Shown here in pieces: positions 1 through 8,753 of a DNA stretch of 64,000 bases. Numbering within the stretch: position 1 is the first letter of the stretch; every line of letters starts with the position of its first letter. The DNA is from JBGCEZ01 sp045106735 (GTDB lineage Bacteria; Planctomycetota; Phycisphaerae; Phycisphaerales; SM1A02): positions 32,512 through 96,511 of the forward strand of contig JBGCEZ010000039.1 of assembly GCA_045106735.1 (NCBI GenBank). The letters are read 5' to 3'. Below the pieces are notes generated by a model. The model saw nothing but the letters and a program-made list of their open reading frames with translations. It did no database searches and was not told where the DNA came from. A program made the position numbers and the translations under genes.

Positions 1-180
1 ATCTTTGGCATCGTCCACGGGTACGGCCCGATCGGCTTGCTGAGCGTTTCGATGGGTGGGGCAATCTACGCGGTGGCCTACGAATGGACGCGGTCGATCG
101 GTGTCTGCATCATTGCCCACGCCATCCACAACGCGTCGATCTTCGGGCTCATGATGTTGATCGCCTGGTCCGTCCAGTGA
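1..180 (+). CDS. CPBP family intramembrane metalloprotease, C-terminal fragment
   Basis: The window opens inside this gene; 59 residues remain before TGA at 178-180. The fragment has two hydrophobic helices. The HGYG segment near the start and the HAIHN segment near the end fit the last two conserved motifs of the CPBP (Abi/Rce1-like) family, whose His and Asn residues complete the membrane-embedded metal site. Family members cleave proteins or prenylated peptides in the membrane; the substrate here is unknown. The glutamate motif lies upstream of the window. A second CPBP gene sits at 38580-39791. The assignment rests on a short stretch and is moderately sure. Confidence 0.6.
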   Translation: MFGIVHGYGPIGLLSVSMGGAIYAVAYEWTRSIGVCIIAHAIHNASIFGLMMLIAWSVQ

Positions 181-305
181 ATCCTCGGCCTGGTCGGTGA
201 ACGGCACGGTTGCCGCGGTTGGCGGGGTGCCGGAACGTCCGGACGTCCAAACGTCGGATCAGAGCTGGGCGATGGCCTCGATCGTCGTCGCGCACGTCAC
301 CCTTG

Positions 306-347
306 TTCTTGATTCGTGTTTCTTGATTCGTATTTCTTGACTCTTGG
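306..347 (+). repeat. 14-bp tandem repeat, three copies, in the GNAT leader
   Basis: Units start at 306, 320 and 334. The first two are TTCTTGATTCGTGT and TTCTTGATTCGTAT; the third is diverged and runs into the GGAG ribosome binding site of the next gene. The tract is AT-rich within GC-rich surroundings. It could be an operator, a promoter element or slippage debris. Confidence 0.7.
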
Positions 348-358
348 AGCACCCGTCC

Positions 359-847
359 ATGCCCGCTTTCGATGTCGTCGTTCGCGCCGCCACCCCGGCT
401 GACGCGGGCTTGATCCTGGAGTTCATTCGTGAACTTGCCGAGTACGAGCGTCTGGTCCATGAAGTCGTGGCCACGGAGGCGGCGATCCGGTCAACGCTCT
501 TTGGTGACGCTCCGGCGGCTGAAGTGCTGATGTGCGAACATCGCGGTGAGCCGGCCGGATTCGCGCTGCACTTCCCGACGTACTCGACCTTCCTCGGGCG
601 TTCGGGGATCCACCTCGAGGATCTCTTCGTTCGGCCCGCGCATCGCGGCGCCGGCTGCGGCCGGATGCTGCTCTCAGCGCTCGCCCGCGTGGCGATCGAG
701 CGCGGGGCCGGACGCCTGGAGTGGGCGGTCCTCGACTGGAACACCTCGGCCATCGGTTTCTACCGTTCGATCGGCGCGGCCTCGATGGATGGGTGGACGA
801 CCAATCGCCTGACGGGTGCGGCACTGGAATCACTCGCCGCGCAATGA
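359..847 (+). CDS. GNAT family N-acetyltransferase
   Basis: A 162-residue single-domain GNAT acetyltransferase that would transfer an acetyl group from acetyl-CoA to an amine. The N-terminal strand and helix carry RAATPADAG and ELAEYERL. The acetyl-CoA binding region is visible as LFVRPAHRGAGCGRMLL (around residue 100), followed by LEWAVLDWNTSAIGFY, typical of the spermidine/thialysine acetyltransferase branch. The substrate cannot be fixed from sequence. ATG at 359 is chosen because GGAG at 346-349 lies 9 nt upstream; an in-frame TTG at 344 overlaps that site. A hairpin at 852-878 follows directly. The gene is convergent with the porin gene at 941-1807. Confidence 0.85.
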   Translation: MPAFDVVVRAATPADAGLILEFIRELAEYERLVHEVVATEAAIRSTLFGDAPAAEVLMCEHRGEPAGFALHFPTYSTFLGRSGIHLEDLFVRPAHRGAGCGRMLLSALARVAIERGAGRLEWAVLDWNTSAIGFYRSIGAASMDGWTTNRLTGAALESLAAQ

Positions 848-851
848 ACAA

Positions 852-878
852 GGAGGCCGGAGCGTGGCTCCGACCTCC
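852..878 (+). terminator. hairpin downstream of the GNAT gene
   Basis: GGAGG (852-856) pairs with CCTCC (874-878), and CGGAGC (858-863) pairs with GCTCCG (867-872). There is no clear T-tract. It lies between convergent genes and could act in both directions. Confidence 0.55.
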
Positions 879-940
879 CTGGTCATGATTGTTGCCGGCC
901 GGCGGAATGCCGAGCCGTCATCGGCGTCGCGGCGGTGGCA

Positions 941-1807
941 TCAGTAGCTGAGCGAGACGCCGAAGAAGCCGACGACATCCGAGTCGTCGCCGTTGTTCGA
1001 TGCTTCGGTCGTGTCGCCGAGCAGCAGGAAGGTCACGCCGGCGTTCAGCGACCAGTCGCCCCACGGGCCGCTCGACAGCGGCACGTCCAGGGTCGCGCCG
1101 ATCGACGCGTACCCGAAGTCTTCGTCTTCGGTGCCCACGTAGTAGTCGTCGACGCTGAGGCCGATCGAGACGGGAACCGAAAGCGTCATGCCGCCCGACT
1201 CCAGATCGAAGCTGGGGCCGAAGTCGATCTGGAAGTACATCGCTTCTTCGCTCGACACGTTCGAGTTGTCGACCTCAATGTGCAGGCCGAGCGTCACGTC
1301 GCCGATCCAGTCCGAGGCCCACGAGTCGCCGAAGCCGAAGCCGGCGGTCAGGCCGACTTCCTGCACCGTGGGGAAGGAGTCGTTGTTGGGGTACGTGTAG
1401 AAGGTGTACGAGAGGCCGAGATCGACGTGCTCGAAACCGAACGTCAGGCCGGCGTAGAAGTCGGACTCGTACCAGCCGCGTTGGCCGGTGCCGGTGGCTC
1501 CGGTCTTCTCCGAGTGGAGGCTGTTCCAGGTGCCGACGGCCAGGCCGATGTCGACGCCGCTGTCGTCCGGCGTGAGGTCAAAGCCGACTTCCATCCACGG
1601 CTGGGTGATCAGGCCTTGATCTTCCTGCAGGTACCCGCGGAAGAAGTAGGAGCTGGTGAAGTCCACGCCCATGTCGAGCGTGAGGCGGCCGGTGTTGAAG
1701 CTGTCGTCCGCGTCTTGGGCGGTGGCGACCGGGGCGAGGGCCAGCACGAGGGCAGCGGGAATCAGCATGGCGGCGGTCTTGGACGGCCGCGTGATCAGAT
1801 TGGTCAC
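941..1807 (-). CDS. TorF-type outer-membrane porin
   Basis: A 288-residue predicted beta-barrel. A signal peptide with a hydrophobic core (LIPAALVLALAPVATAQ) is followed by acidic, aromatic-rich alternating strands such as VDFTSSYFFRGYLQ and a C-terminal FFGVSLSY, the aromatic terminal residue expected of an outer-membrane barrel. The RGY-like start of the barrel is typical of the TorF/Gcw_chp putative porin family. GTG at 1807 is preferred: CGGGAG lies 10 nt upstream and this start gives a normal signal peptide, whereas the longer frame to 1888 adds an unlikely polar extension. The substrate is unknown. It supports a diderm envelope. Confidence 0.75.
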   Translation of the reverse strand: MTNLITRPSKTAAMLIPAALVLALAPVATAQDADDSFNTGRLTLDMGVDFTSSYFFRGYLQEDQGLITQPWMEVGFDLTPDDSGVDIGLAVGTWNSLHSEKTGATGTGQRGWYESDFYAGLTFGFEHVDLGLSYTFYTYPNNDSFPTVQEVGLTAGFGFGDSWASDWIGDVTLGLHIEVDNSNVSSEEAMYFQIDFGPSFDLESGGMTLSVPVSIGLSVDDYYVGTEDEDFGYASIGATLDVPLSSGPWGDWSLNAGVTFLLLGDTTEASNNGDDSDVVGFFGVSLSY

Positions 1808-2389
1808 GGCGGGGGTACTCCCGAGGGAAAGGTTGTGTGGGTGGCCGCGGTCCGACTCTGGACACCCGACGGCCGAGATCGGGAGCATCCCGACAGGCGT
1901 GACTATCGGACATTGGGATGTTGCGCAATCAATCTTCGAGTGAAGCGGGCTGTTTCGCCGGGAATGAGCATCGCGAGGACGCGGAAGCGCCAGGCGAAGC
2001 GTGTTTGCTCATGCATTGTGCGCAAAGAGGTGTGTGTGGTCGCGAATTGCGACGCAGCGCGACGACAGCTGTGTCCGACAATCGTGCCCCCGGCGGTCAA
2101 ATGGGGTGTTCTGGGGTTTGGGGCAAACGTCGAGAGCTTCTCTTCTCGCCAATTTTTCATCAGGTCGACCGGAACCGTTGACGCGGGGGGCTTCCCCCAT
2201 AACCTCAACGAACGCGAGGACTTCCCCGCCGCTTTGTTGGCGACGCGGGAGCCCTGGAGAAGAGTGGGTGAACAGGGCTTCGGCTCTGCGAGGCTGCCGG
2301 GGGACGGTTTTCGTCACCGCAGTCTGACGACCCCGAACCATGTCGGTTCGGGTTGGCCTCCCTCACGCACGAGGAGAAAAGGAAAGATC
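1808..2389. other. long divergent intergenic region with structured leader
   Basis: 582 bases between the porin gene (minus) and the PEP-CTERM-like gene (plus). I see no convincing gene. Plus-strand open frames through here have no start with a ribosome site and no recognisable domain. The 3' half holds three inverted repeats (2185-2198, 2250-2279, 2332-2352) in what would be the leader of the downstream gene. Confidence 0.6.
2332..2352 (+). promoter_or_regulatory. perfect 8-bp hairpin in the PEP-CTERM gene leader
   Basis: CCCGAACC (2332-2339) pairs perfectly with GGTTCGGG (2345-2352) around a 5-nt loop, ending 37 nt before the ATG. Two more inverted repeats precede it: GGGG/CCCC at 2185-2198 and AGCCCTG/CAGGGCT at 2250-2256/2273-2279. 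Possible roles are attenuation, mRNA stability or a ligand-binding leader. I do not recognise a known riboswitch class. Confidence 0.5.
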
Positions 2390-2983
2390 ATGTTGAACAC
2401 CACCAAGAAGTTGGGCCTCATCGGCCTCGTGTCGGCTGGCGTGATTGCGGCCGCCGCAACCGCTGACGTCGTGACCTTCGGCGGCGTGCTCGCCGACGGC
2501 GACGCCACCTGGACCGGCACCGGCAACGGCACCGAGAACTTCTTTGAAGTCATGGAATTCACCGTCGACGCCGACGGCGAGTACGGCTTCTACAGCTTCT
2601 ACCCGGGCGACGCGTCGCTCGACGAGAACATGGACGGCTTCATCCGCATCTTCGAAGGCAGCTTCGATCCCACGGGCGATCCCGCCCTGAACATCGCGTC
2701 CGACGATGACTACTCCGATGGCGACATCGCCATCCTCGATCCGTTCGACGACGACGCCGTCGGTGCGAACGCTTCGGGCACCACCGCCGTGCTGACCGCC
2801 GGCACCACCTACTTCATGGTGCAGACGACCTTCACGGACGTTCCGACGAGCTTCGGTCAGCCCACCGGTGCGTACGAGTCGACGATCGTCGGCGACGGCA
2901 CCATCACGCTGATCCCGGCGCCCGCCGCCATCGCGTTCTTCGGCCTCGCCGGCCTCGCCGGCATGCGTCGTCGCCGCGGCTGA
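2390..2983 (+). CDS. PEP-CTERM-like exported protein
   Basis: A 197-residue secreted protein: signal peptide (residues 1-25), an acidic Gly/Asp-rich beta-strand body, and a C-terminal sorting tail with PAPAAIAFFGLAGLAG followed by MRRRRG. The tail matches the planctomycete variant of PEP-CTERM (Pro-Ala-Pro in place of Pro-Glu-Pro), recognised by exosortase-type systems. No exosortase is in this window. The body resembles a pre-peptidase C-terminal-like or calcium-binding beta sandwich but I cannot name it. A GAGGAG-containing purine run at 2371-2384 precedes ATG 2390. A perfect 11-bp hairpin terminator follows at 3012-3045. Confidence 0.8.
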   Translation: MLNTTKKLGLIGLVSAGVIAAAATADVVTFGGVLADGDATWTGTGNGTENFFEVMEFTVDADGEYGFYSFYPGDASLDENMDGFIRIFEGSFDPTGDPALNIASDDDYSDGDIAILDPFDDDAVGANASGTTAVLTAGTTYFMVQTTFTDVPTSFGQPTGAYESTIVGDGTITLIPAPAAIAFFGLAGLAGMRRRRG

Positions 2984-3011
2984 TTCGCGTTCGCGCTGAA
3001 TCGATCGACTT

Positions 3012-3045
3012 CGAGGCACCCCGTCCGCTTGGATGGGGTGCCTCG
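3012..3045 (+). terminator. intrinsic-terminator-like hairpin after the PEP-CTERM gene
   Basis: CGAGGCACCCC (3012-3022) pairs perfectly with GGGGTGCCTCG (3035-3045), 29 nt after the stop. The following bases are TATCATT, a weak T-run. Confidence 0.75.
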
Positions 3046-3200
3046 TATCATTCCGGGGAGGCTCGCGTCGGCTTCTCCTTCCGTGAAGATCCAGGGGGTT
3101 GCGGTCGTGCATCGCGGCGAGCCTGGCCGACATCGGAGACGGAGGCCCTGGCACTTGGTCCGTGGCCGACTCTTCATGTGAGTCGTTGGAGGCACAGCCC

Positions 3201-4754
3201 GTGAAGCATCTCGGCTCGGCGAATCTCTCTGGCCCGCCGCGTTCGTCGCGAGGGTTGGACCGGTGCTCAGCGGCGGCGTGGAACGGTCCGGCGGCACGCG
3301 TGGCCGTACGCGAATTGCTTGCGGCGTTGGCGATCGGTCTGCTCGTTGGTGTTGCCGGGTGCGGCAAGATCGATCCCGCGGACCTGCCGCCCGTCCCGGC
3401 CGTCCAGACCGATTCATTCCCCCCGGCCGTGCAGGAGCAGCTCGACGCGGCAATGGATGCCGTGGAATCGCGACCGACCAGTGTTCGTCGCAACGGCGAA
3501 CTCGCCATGATGCTGCAGACGTATCGGCAGTTCGCGGTGGCCGAAATCATGTACGCGCGAACGCGGCAGATCGCCCCGAACACGTTCAAATGGGCGTACC
3601 TCCACGCGATCACGTTGACCGCGGTGGGCGAATTGGACGCGGCCGAACGGGCCTTCGCCCGCGCGATCGAACTCGATGGTGACTACGACCTGGCCCGCAT
3701 TCGTCGAGCCGAAGTGCTTTCGGATCTCGGGCGGACCGACGAGGCGCGGGCCGCGTTCGAAGCGGTCCTGCCGCGAATGAAGGACGTGTCGGAGGCGAGG
3801 TTCGCGTACGGACAGTTTCTGATTGCCGAAGGGGATCCAGCGGCGGCGATCGAAGAGATTCAGGCCGCGATGCGCATCAGCGGCGATTTCGGATCAGCCC
3901 ACTATCAACTCGCGGTCGCCTTGCGGGCGCTCGGGAAGCTCGACGAAGCCGAACAGCAATTCCTCTTGGCCGAAGAACGTCGAACCCAGCCGGCTGACGG
4001 AAGCGACCGCTACATCAACGAATTGCTGCCGCTGAACCGCAACGAACAACCGTTCGTGCAGCGGGCCAAGATCTTGGCGGAAGCCGGCCGTTTGGCCGAA
4101 GCACGCGAGTTCATCGATCTCGCGTTGGAGCGCAATCCTGAGAGTTTGCCAGCCCACGTCAGCATGATGGGTCTGGCGGTTCAGTTGAACGAACTCGAAT
4201 TGTTCGAGACGCACCGAGCGCAAGCCGAGGTGATTGGCGGAGAGAGTCCGCGCTACTGGTACGCCCTCGGGCTGGCCCGATCGAGTCAACAGCGTTGGCA
4301 AGAGTCGTTCGTGGCCCTGGAACGTGCGCGGCAGTTGGATCCGATCGATCCGAACACGCTTGTGCAGTTGGCCATCGTCGGGCCCGAGGTGGGCGTCAAC
4401 GATCGGGCTCGTGAGGGTGTGTTGCGACGGGCCCTCGAGATTGATCCGGCTCACCCGGTTGGCAATTGGCTGCTGGGCGAACGACTGTCTGGATCGCAAC
4501 GGGCGGAAGAGGCGGTGCCCTTGTTGCGGCGAGCCGTCGAACGCGAACATCCGGCCCGGCATCTGATGTACATCGAGTTGGCCCGGGCCTTGGCCCGGAC
4601 CGGAGATGGGCCCGGGGCGAACGAACAACTCGATTTGGCCGAGGCATTGGCCCTGCGACGGGCGGACGAAGCGGCACTCGCCGCCGCTCGCCGGCTTCGG
4701 GCGGTGGTCGCAGAACAACTCGGACCGCGGGGAGATGCGAATGACGATGGCTGA
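3201..4754 (+). CDS. TPR-repeat lipoprotein
   Basis: A 517-residue tetratricopeptide protein. A lipoprotein signal (LAIGLLVGVAGC, lipid-anchored Cys near residue 54) precedes at least eight TPR-like helical pairs, for example GELDAAERAFARAIELDGDY and GKLDEAEQQFLLAEER. TPRs are protein-binding scaffolds, so the mature protein is likely a periplasmic or membrane-attached adaptor. GTG at 3201 is chosen because TTGGAGGC lies 8 nt upstream; a TTG further up at 3099 has none. The stop overlaps the next gene by 14 bases, so the two are translationally coupled. Pairing of TPR proteins with CRTAC1/ASPIC proteins is common in planctomycetes; the joint role is unknown. Confidence 0.85.
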   Translation: MKHLGSANLSGPPRSSRGLDRCSAAAWNGPAARVAVRELLAALAIGLLVGVAGCGKIDPADLPPVPAVQTDSFPPAVQEQLDAAMDAVESRPTSVRRNGELAMMLQTYRQFAVAEIMYARTRQIAPNTFKWAYLHAITLTAVGELDAAERAFARAIELDGDYDLARIRRAEVLSDLGRTDEARAAFEAVLPRMKDVSEARFAYGQFLIAEGDPAAAIEEIQAAMRISGDFGSAHYQLAVALRALGKLDEAEQQFLLAEERRTQPADGSDRYINELLPLNRNEQPFVQRAKILAEAGRLAEAREFIDLALERNPESLPAHVSMMGLAVQLNELELFETHRAQAEVIGGESPRYWYALGLARSSQQRWQESFVALERARQLDPIDPNTLVQLAIVGPEVGVNDRAREGVLRRALEIDPAHPVGNWLLGERLSGSQRAEEAVPLLRRAVEREHPARHLMYIELARALARTGDGPGANEQLDLAEALALRRADEAALAAARRLRAVVAEQLGPRGDANDDG

Positions 4755-6669
4755 GTTCGTCGGTACGGTCGGTGGGTTTCGTTGGACGAATGCCGACGCG
4801 CTGGGGGGGGTGACGTCGCGCGGCGATCGATCGCCGTGGATCGCCGGCGTGCTGCTGGCCGGCCTGGTGGTCGCCGGCCCCGCGGGCTGCGGCGGCGGGG
4901 ACGATCCGGCTGATCCTGATCCTGCGGCGGGCGATTCGCCAGGAACTGGTTCCGGGTCAGAGACGGGCTCTGGCGGTGCCCTCGATCTCGATACCGGAGC
5001 GGATGCCGACGGCGCTGCGGCGCCCATTTTTCGCGACGTTGCTCCGAGCAGCGGCCTCGAATTCGCGCACTTCAGTGGCGTCGCCGGCGGCTTCCTCTTT
5101 CCCGAGATTCTGGGATCGGGTGTCGCGCTCTTCGACTACGACGGCGATGGCGATCTGGACGTGTTCTTGATGCAGGGCGACGTCCTTGATCCGGAGCGTC
5201 CAGTCACGGCGCAGATGTTTCCGTTGCCGAGCGGTCAAGCGCCCGGACACCGGCTCTTTCGGAACGATCTGGGCTCGACCGGGGAGCTTGCTTTCACCGA
5301 TGTCACCGACGCCGCGGGCCTCGCCCGGATCGACTACGGCATGGGTGTGGCCACTGGCGACTACGACAACGACGGCGACGTGGATCTCTACCTCACGAAC
5401 ATGGGATCGAACGTTCTCTACCGAAACGAAGGCGACGGGACGTTCCAGGACGTAACCGAGGCGTCCGGTACGGATGTGCCGACGTGGTCGACCAGTGCGT
5501 CGTGGTTCGATCACGATCAGGACGGCGACCTCGACCTGTTCGTCGTCGACTATGTGGCCTGGTCGTCGACCCTCGATCAGGTGTGCACAAGTGCGAGCGG
5601 CAACCGTGACTATTGCGGTCCCCAGAACTACCGGTCGCTCCAGGATCACCTCTTTCGGAACAATGGCGACGGCACGTTCGACGACATCAGTGGCGAATCG
5701 GGCATCGGTGCGGGGCGTGGTGCGGGGCTTGGAGTGACCGCGGCCGACTTCAACGGTGACGCGTTGCCGGACGTCTTTGTGGCCAACGACGGCGAAGCGA
5801 ACATGGTTTGGATCAACCAGGGCGACGGGACGTACGCCGAGACTGGCCTGATGTCGGGAGCGGCATTGAATCGTTCGGGGACGGCCGAAGCCAGCATGGG
5901 CGTGACCGCGGGCGACTACGACGGCGACGGCGATGAAGACCTCTTCATGACGCACCTCATCAACGAGACGAACACGCTGTACCAGAATGACGGCACTGGC
6001 TTCTTCAGCGATGTCTCGGCCCGGTCCGGCCTCGGGTCGGCCAGCCGCACGATGACGGGATTTGGCTCAGCGTTCTTTGACTTCGACAACGACGGCCACT
6101 TGGACGTGTTTGTGGCCAACGGCAACGTCAAGGTGGACGAGTTTCGCGAGGGCAGTGGCGACTACCCCTTCGATCAACGGAACCAGCTTTTTCGCAATGG
6201 CGGCAGCGGGCGGTTCACGGAAGTCGAAGCGGCCGGCGGCGACGCGACCGGCCTCAGCTTCATCAGCCGCGGCGTGGCCTTTGGCGATCTGGACAACGAC
6301 GGTGACGTCGACATGCTCCTGACCAACAACAGCGGGCCGGCCCGGCTGCTGTTGAACGAAGTGGGCACGCGCAATCCGTGGATCCAGCTCCAACTCGTGG
6401 GCACGGATTCGCCGGCCGACGCGAGCGGTGCCCGGGTCGCGGTGCACCGCACGGACCGCACTCCGATATGGCGCCGCGTCCATACGGACGGCTCGTACCT
6501 GAGTGCGAGCGATCCACGGTTGACGATCGGGCTCGGCGACGACCCGGCGATCGAGGCGGTGCACGTGCATTGGCCATCGGGCCGGCGAGAGTCCTGGGCC
6601 GGTCTCGACGCCGGACGGCTGCATCGACTGGTCGAGGGAGAGGGAGTGCCGTCGCCAGCGTCCGATTGA
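4741..6669 (+). CDS. CRTAC1-like FG-GAP/ASPIC-UnbV lipoprotein
   Basis: A 642-residue lipoprotein: lipobox VAGPAGC with Cys near residue 50, an acidic Asp/Gly/Ser linker, then a seven-bladed-propeller-type FG-GAP/VCBS region with many calcium-binding loops (FDYDGDGDLDVF, GDYDNDGDVDLYL, FFDFDNDGHLDVF), and a C-terminal ASPIC/UnbV domain (around residues 560-635, including VHWPSGRRESW). The family is secreted and linked to adhesion or extracellular binding; the ligand is unknown. Start choice among in-frame ATGs at 4735, 4741 and 4747 is uncertain; 4741 sits 6 nt after GGGGAG. It overlaps the TPR lipoprotein gene. Confidence 0.88.
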   Translation: MTMAEFVGTVGGFRWTNADALGGVTSRGDRSPWIAGVLLAGLVVAGPAGCGGGDDPADPDPAAGDSPGTGSGSETGSGGALDLDTGADADGAAAPIFRDVAPSSGLEFAHFSGVAGGFLFPEILGSGVALFDYDGDGDLDVFLMQGDVLDPERPVTAQMFPLPSGQAPGHRLFRNDLGSTGELAFTDVTDAAGLARIDYGMGVATGDYDNDGDVDLYLTNMGSNVLYRNEGDGTFQDVTEASGTDVPTWSTSASWFDHDQDGDLDLFVVDYVAWSSTLDQVCTSASGNRDYCGPQNYRSLQDHLFRNNGDGTFDDISGESGIGAGRGAGLGVTAADFNGDALPDVFVANDGEANMVWINQGDGTYAETGLMSGAALNRSGTAEASMGVTAGDYDGDGDEDLFMTHLINETNTLYQNDGTGFFSDVSARSGLGSASRTMTGFGSAFFDFDNDGHLDVFVANGNVKVDEFREGSGDYPFDQRNQLFRNGGSGRFTEVEAAGGDATGLSFISRGVAFGDLDNDGDVDMLLTNNSGPARLLLNEVGTRNPWIQLQLVGTDSPADASGARVAVHRTDRTPIWRRVHTDGSYLSASDPRLTIGLGDDPAIEAVHVHWPSGRRESWAGLDAGRLHRLVEGEGVPSPASD

Positions 6670-6768
6670 CGCTCGATGGCGGCGGTTCGTGCATTCGGCC
6701 GCCGCGTGCCGCGTACCGCGTACCGCCTCTCGTCGGTCGTCGTTCGTGCACTCGCTCGCCAATGAAAA

Positions 6769-6804
6769 CCGCGGCGGCATCCCCGCAAGAGGACGCCGCC
6801 GCGG
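6769..6804 (-). terminator. intrinsic terminator of mdh
   Basis: CCGCGGCGGC (6769-6778) and GCCGCCGCGG (6795-6804) form a perfect 10-bp stem. On the minus strand the stem is followed by TTTT, so it terminates mdh and lies 31 nt past its stop. It also separates mdh from the convergent CRTAC1-like gene. Confidence 0.85.
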
Positions 6805-6834
6805 CGGGTTCAGTGCACCGGTTCCGGTGGCGGG

Positions 6835-7785
6835 TTACGCCAGCTCGGGGAACATGTCGGTGACGGTCTTGACCAGGTCCTTGACGTGGCTGATCGACTC
6901 GTCCATCAGCTTCTTCTCGTCGCCATCGAGATCGATTTCGACGACCTTCTCCATGCCGCCCGAACCGAGGATGGCCGGGACGCCGACGAAGTAGCCGCCC
7001 ACGCCGTACTCGTTGTCGCAGTACGAGGCGCACGGCAGGATGCGCTTCTTGTCCTTGACGATCGCCTCGGCCATTTGGACCGAGCCCGACGCCGGGGCGT
7101 AGTACGCCGACGTGCCCATGAGCTTGACGATTTCGCCGCCGCCGACCTTCGCGCGGTCAACGCACTCGGTGATCTCAGCTTCGCTGAGCAGCTGCGACAC
7201 GGGAATGCCGTGCACACTGGTGTACCGCGGCAGGGGCACCATGTCGTCGCCGTGGCCGCCGAGCAGCAGGGCGGAGATGTCTTCGACCGAGCAACCGAGC
7301 TTCATGGCGATGAAGGCGCGGAAGCGGGCAACGTCCAGAGCGCCGGCCTGGCCGAGGATGCGGTGGGTCGGGAAGCCGGAGGCCTTCCACGCGGTGTAGA
7401 CCATGGCATCCAGCGGGTTCGAGACCACGATCATCGTGGAGTCGGGGGCGTGCTTGGCCACGTTCTCCGAGACGCTCTTGACGATCTTGACGTTGGTCTG
7501 GATGAGGTCATCGCGGCTCATGCCCGGCTTGCGGGGCAGGCCGGCGGTGACGATCACGACTTCCGAGCCGGCGATGTCGGCGTAGTCCGCCGTGCCGGTG
7601 ATGTTCGCGTCGAATCGCTCGATGGGAGCGCACTGGAAGAGGTCCAGCATCTTGCCCTTGACGGCGTTCTCCTGCTCGGGAATGTCGAGGACGACGATGT
7701 CGCCGAGTTCCTTGGCCGCCGCCCACATCGCGCACGAAGCGCCGACGTTGCCGCCACCGATGACCGAGATCTTGGACCTGCCCAT
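6835..7785 (-). CDS. mdh: malate dehydrogenase
   Basis: Malate dehydrogenase of the LDH-like (MDH3) type, interconverting malate and oxaloacetate with NAD in the TCA cycle. The 316-residue length is normal. The Rossmann glycine motif is GGGNVGAS near the N-terminus, with the NAD-ribose aspartate in VVLDIPE. The substrate arginines are in AGLPRKPGMSRDDL, the Asn in VVSNPLD, and the catalytic His in GGHGDDMVP. The PRKPGMSR loop favours malate over lactate. ATG at 7785 is preferred because GAAGGA lies about 9 nt upstream; the open frame extends to 7887 without a better start. It is monocistronic, with a strong terminator downstream. Confidence 0.95.
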   Translation of the reverse strand: MGRSKISVIGGGNVGASCAMWAAAKELGDIVVLDIPEQENAVKGKMLDLFQCAPIERFDANITGTADYADIAGSEVVIVTAGLPRKPGMSRDDLIQTNVKIVKSVSENVAKHAPDSTMIVVSNPLDAMVYTAWKASGFPTHRILGQAGALDVARFRAFIAMKLGCSVEDISALLLGGHGDDMVPLPRYTSVHGIPVSQLLSEAEITECVDRAKVGGGEIVKLMGTSAYYAPASGSVQMAEAIVKDKKRILPCASYCDNEYGVGGYFVGVPAILGSGGMEKVVEIDLDGDEKKLMDESISHVKDLVKTVTDMFPELA

Positions 7786-8077
7786 TGAGTCGTTTCCTTC
7801 GCGCGGGAATCGCGCGCTGCGGGGAATCGGCGGACGTGCGGCTTGGCCGCGGCGCCGCCCGAAGATGGTGGGCGTCGCCCGGGGCATGATTGCCAGCGGC
7901 GACGCAGCGCTGATTCGAGGTCGGAGGCCGGCTCAGTTGCCGGATCGCCCAGCGAATCGGGGGGGCCATGATAGGAGAATCACTCGCCGCGGGGATGGCC
8001 GCCCCGGGGGCCGAGATTTCCGGGGATGAGCTGGCGCAAGCTCGGTCGGGCCCGGGGCCCGGTGGCCTGGCCAGCGA

Positions 8078-8083
8078 TACACT
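8078..8083 (+). promoter_or_regulatory. TACACT box, likely -10 of a leaderless gmk transcript
   Basis: TACACT ends 7 nt before the gmk ATG, and no Shine-Dalgarno sequence is present. The same box and identical spacing recur before the gene at 9927. No obvious -35 is seen. Confidence 0.55.
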
Positions 8084-8090
8084 GGGCGGC

Positions 8091-8753
8091 ATGTCCGTCG
8101 ACGATCCCAATTCGGCCCGCCAACCCGATGCCGCAGCTGATGCCGCCGAGAGCCCCCGGGCGACCGCCGCCTCCGGCGGGCTGCTCGTGGTGGTTTCGGG
8201 GCCATCTGGGGTCGGCAAGACCACGATCGTCCGGACCCTCCGGGACGACCTCGACGGCATGCTCTCGACCTCGGCCACAACCCGGCCCCAGAGCGATCAG
8301 GAGCGGGACGGCGTCGACTATTACTTCCTCTCGGAGACAGACTTCCGTCGCATGATCGAGGCGAGGGAGTTCATCGAGCACGCCCAGGTCTTCGGCCGCC
8401 ACCTCTACGGGACGCCACGGGCTCCGGTGGACGAGGTGTTGGCCCGCGGCGGGCTCGTCATCCTGGAAATCGACGTCCAGGGCGGCTTGCAGGTCCGCCG
8501 GAACTTCCCGGCTGCCTTCATGCTGTTCATTGACTCGCCGAGCGAAGACGAACTTCTGCGGCGACTGCGTGCCCGTGGCCGCGATGACGAGGCGGCCATT
8601 CAGCGGCGATTCGCCGAGGCCAGCCATGAACGGCGGTTGGCTCGGGAGAGCGGGGCGTACGACGCGTTCATCATCAATGAACGGCTCGAGACCGCCTGCT
8701 CGGAAGCGTGCTCGCTCGTTCAGCAACGCCGGTCATCGCCCGCGCCAGCGTGA
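8091..8753 (+). CDS. gmk: guanylate kinase
   Basis: Guanylate kinase, phosphorylating GMP to GDP with ATP. The 220-residue product has a P-loop GPSGVGKTT near residue 40, the GMP-binding segments TSATTRPQ and DGVDYYFLS, and the later EIDVQGG and RLRARGRDD segments. About 28 extra N-terminal residues rich in Ala/Pro precede the kinase core and look disordered. The ATG at 8091 has no ribosome binding site but sits 7 nt after a TACACT box, suggesting a leaderless message. It is divergent from mdh. In many bacteria gmk is near rpoZ; that is not seen here. Confidence 0.95.
   Translation: MSVDDPNSARQPDAAADAAESPRATAASGGLLVVVSGPSGVGKTTIVRTLRDDLDGMLSTSATTRPQSDQERDGVDYYFLSETDFRRMIEAREFIEHAQVFGRHLYGTPRAPVDEVLARGGLVILEIDVQGGLQVRRNFPAAFMLFIDSPSEDELLRRLRARGRDDEAAIQRRFAEASHERRLARESGAYDAFIINERLETACSEACSLVQQRRSSPAPA

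Noticed and set aside
935..2389. Upstream extension of the PEP-CTERM-like gene frame
   Set aside because: It overlaps the porin gene in antisense and gives no signal peptide; the ATG at 2390 with a purine-rich site and signal peptide is clearly the start.
2165..2389. Known riboswitch (cobalamin or c-di-GMP) in the PEP-CTERM leader
   Set aside because: I checked for the B12 box and GEMM core words and found no convincing match.
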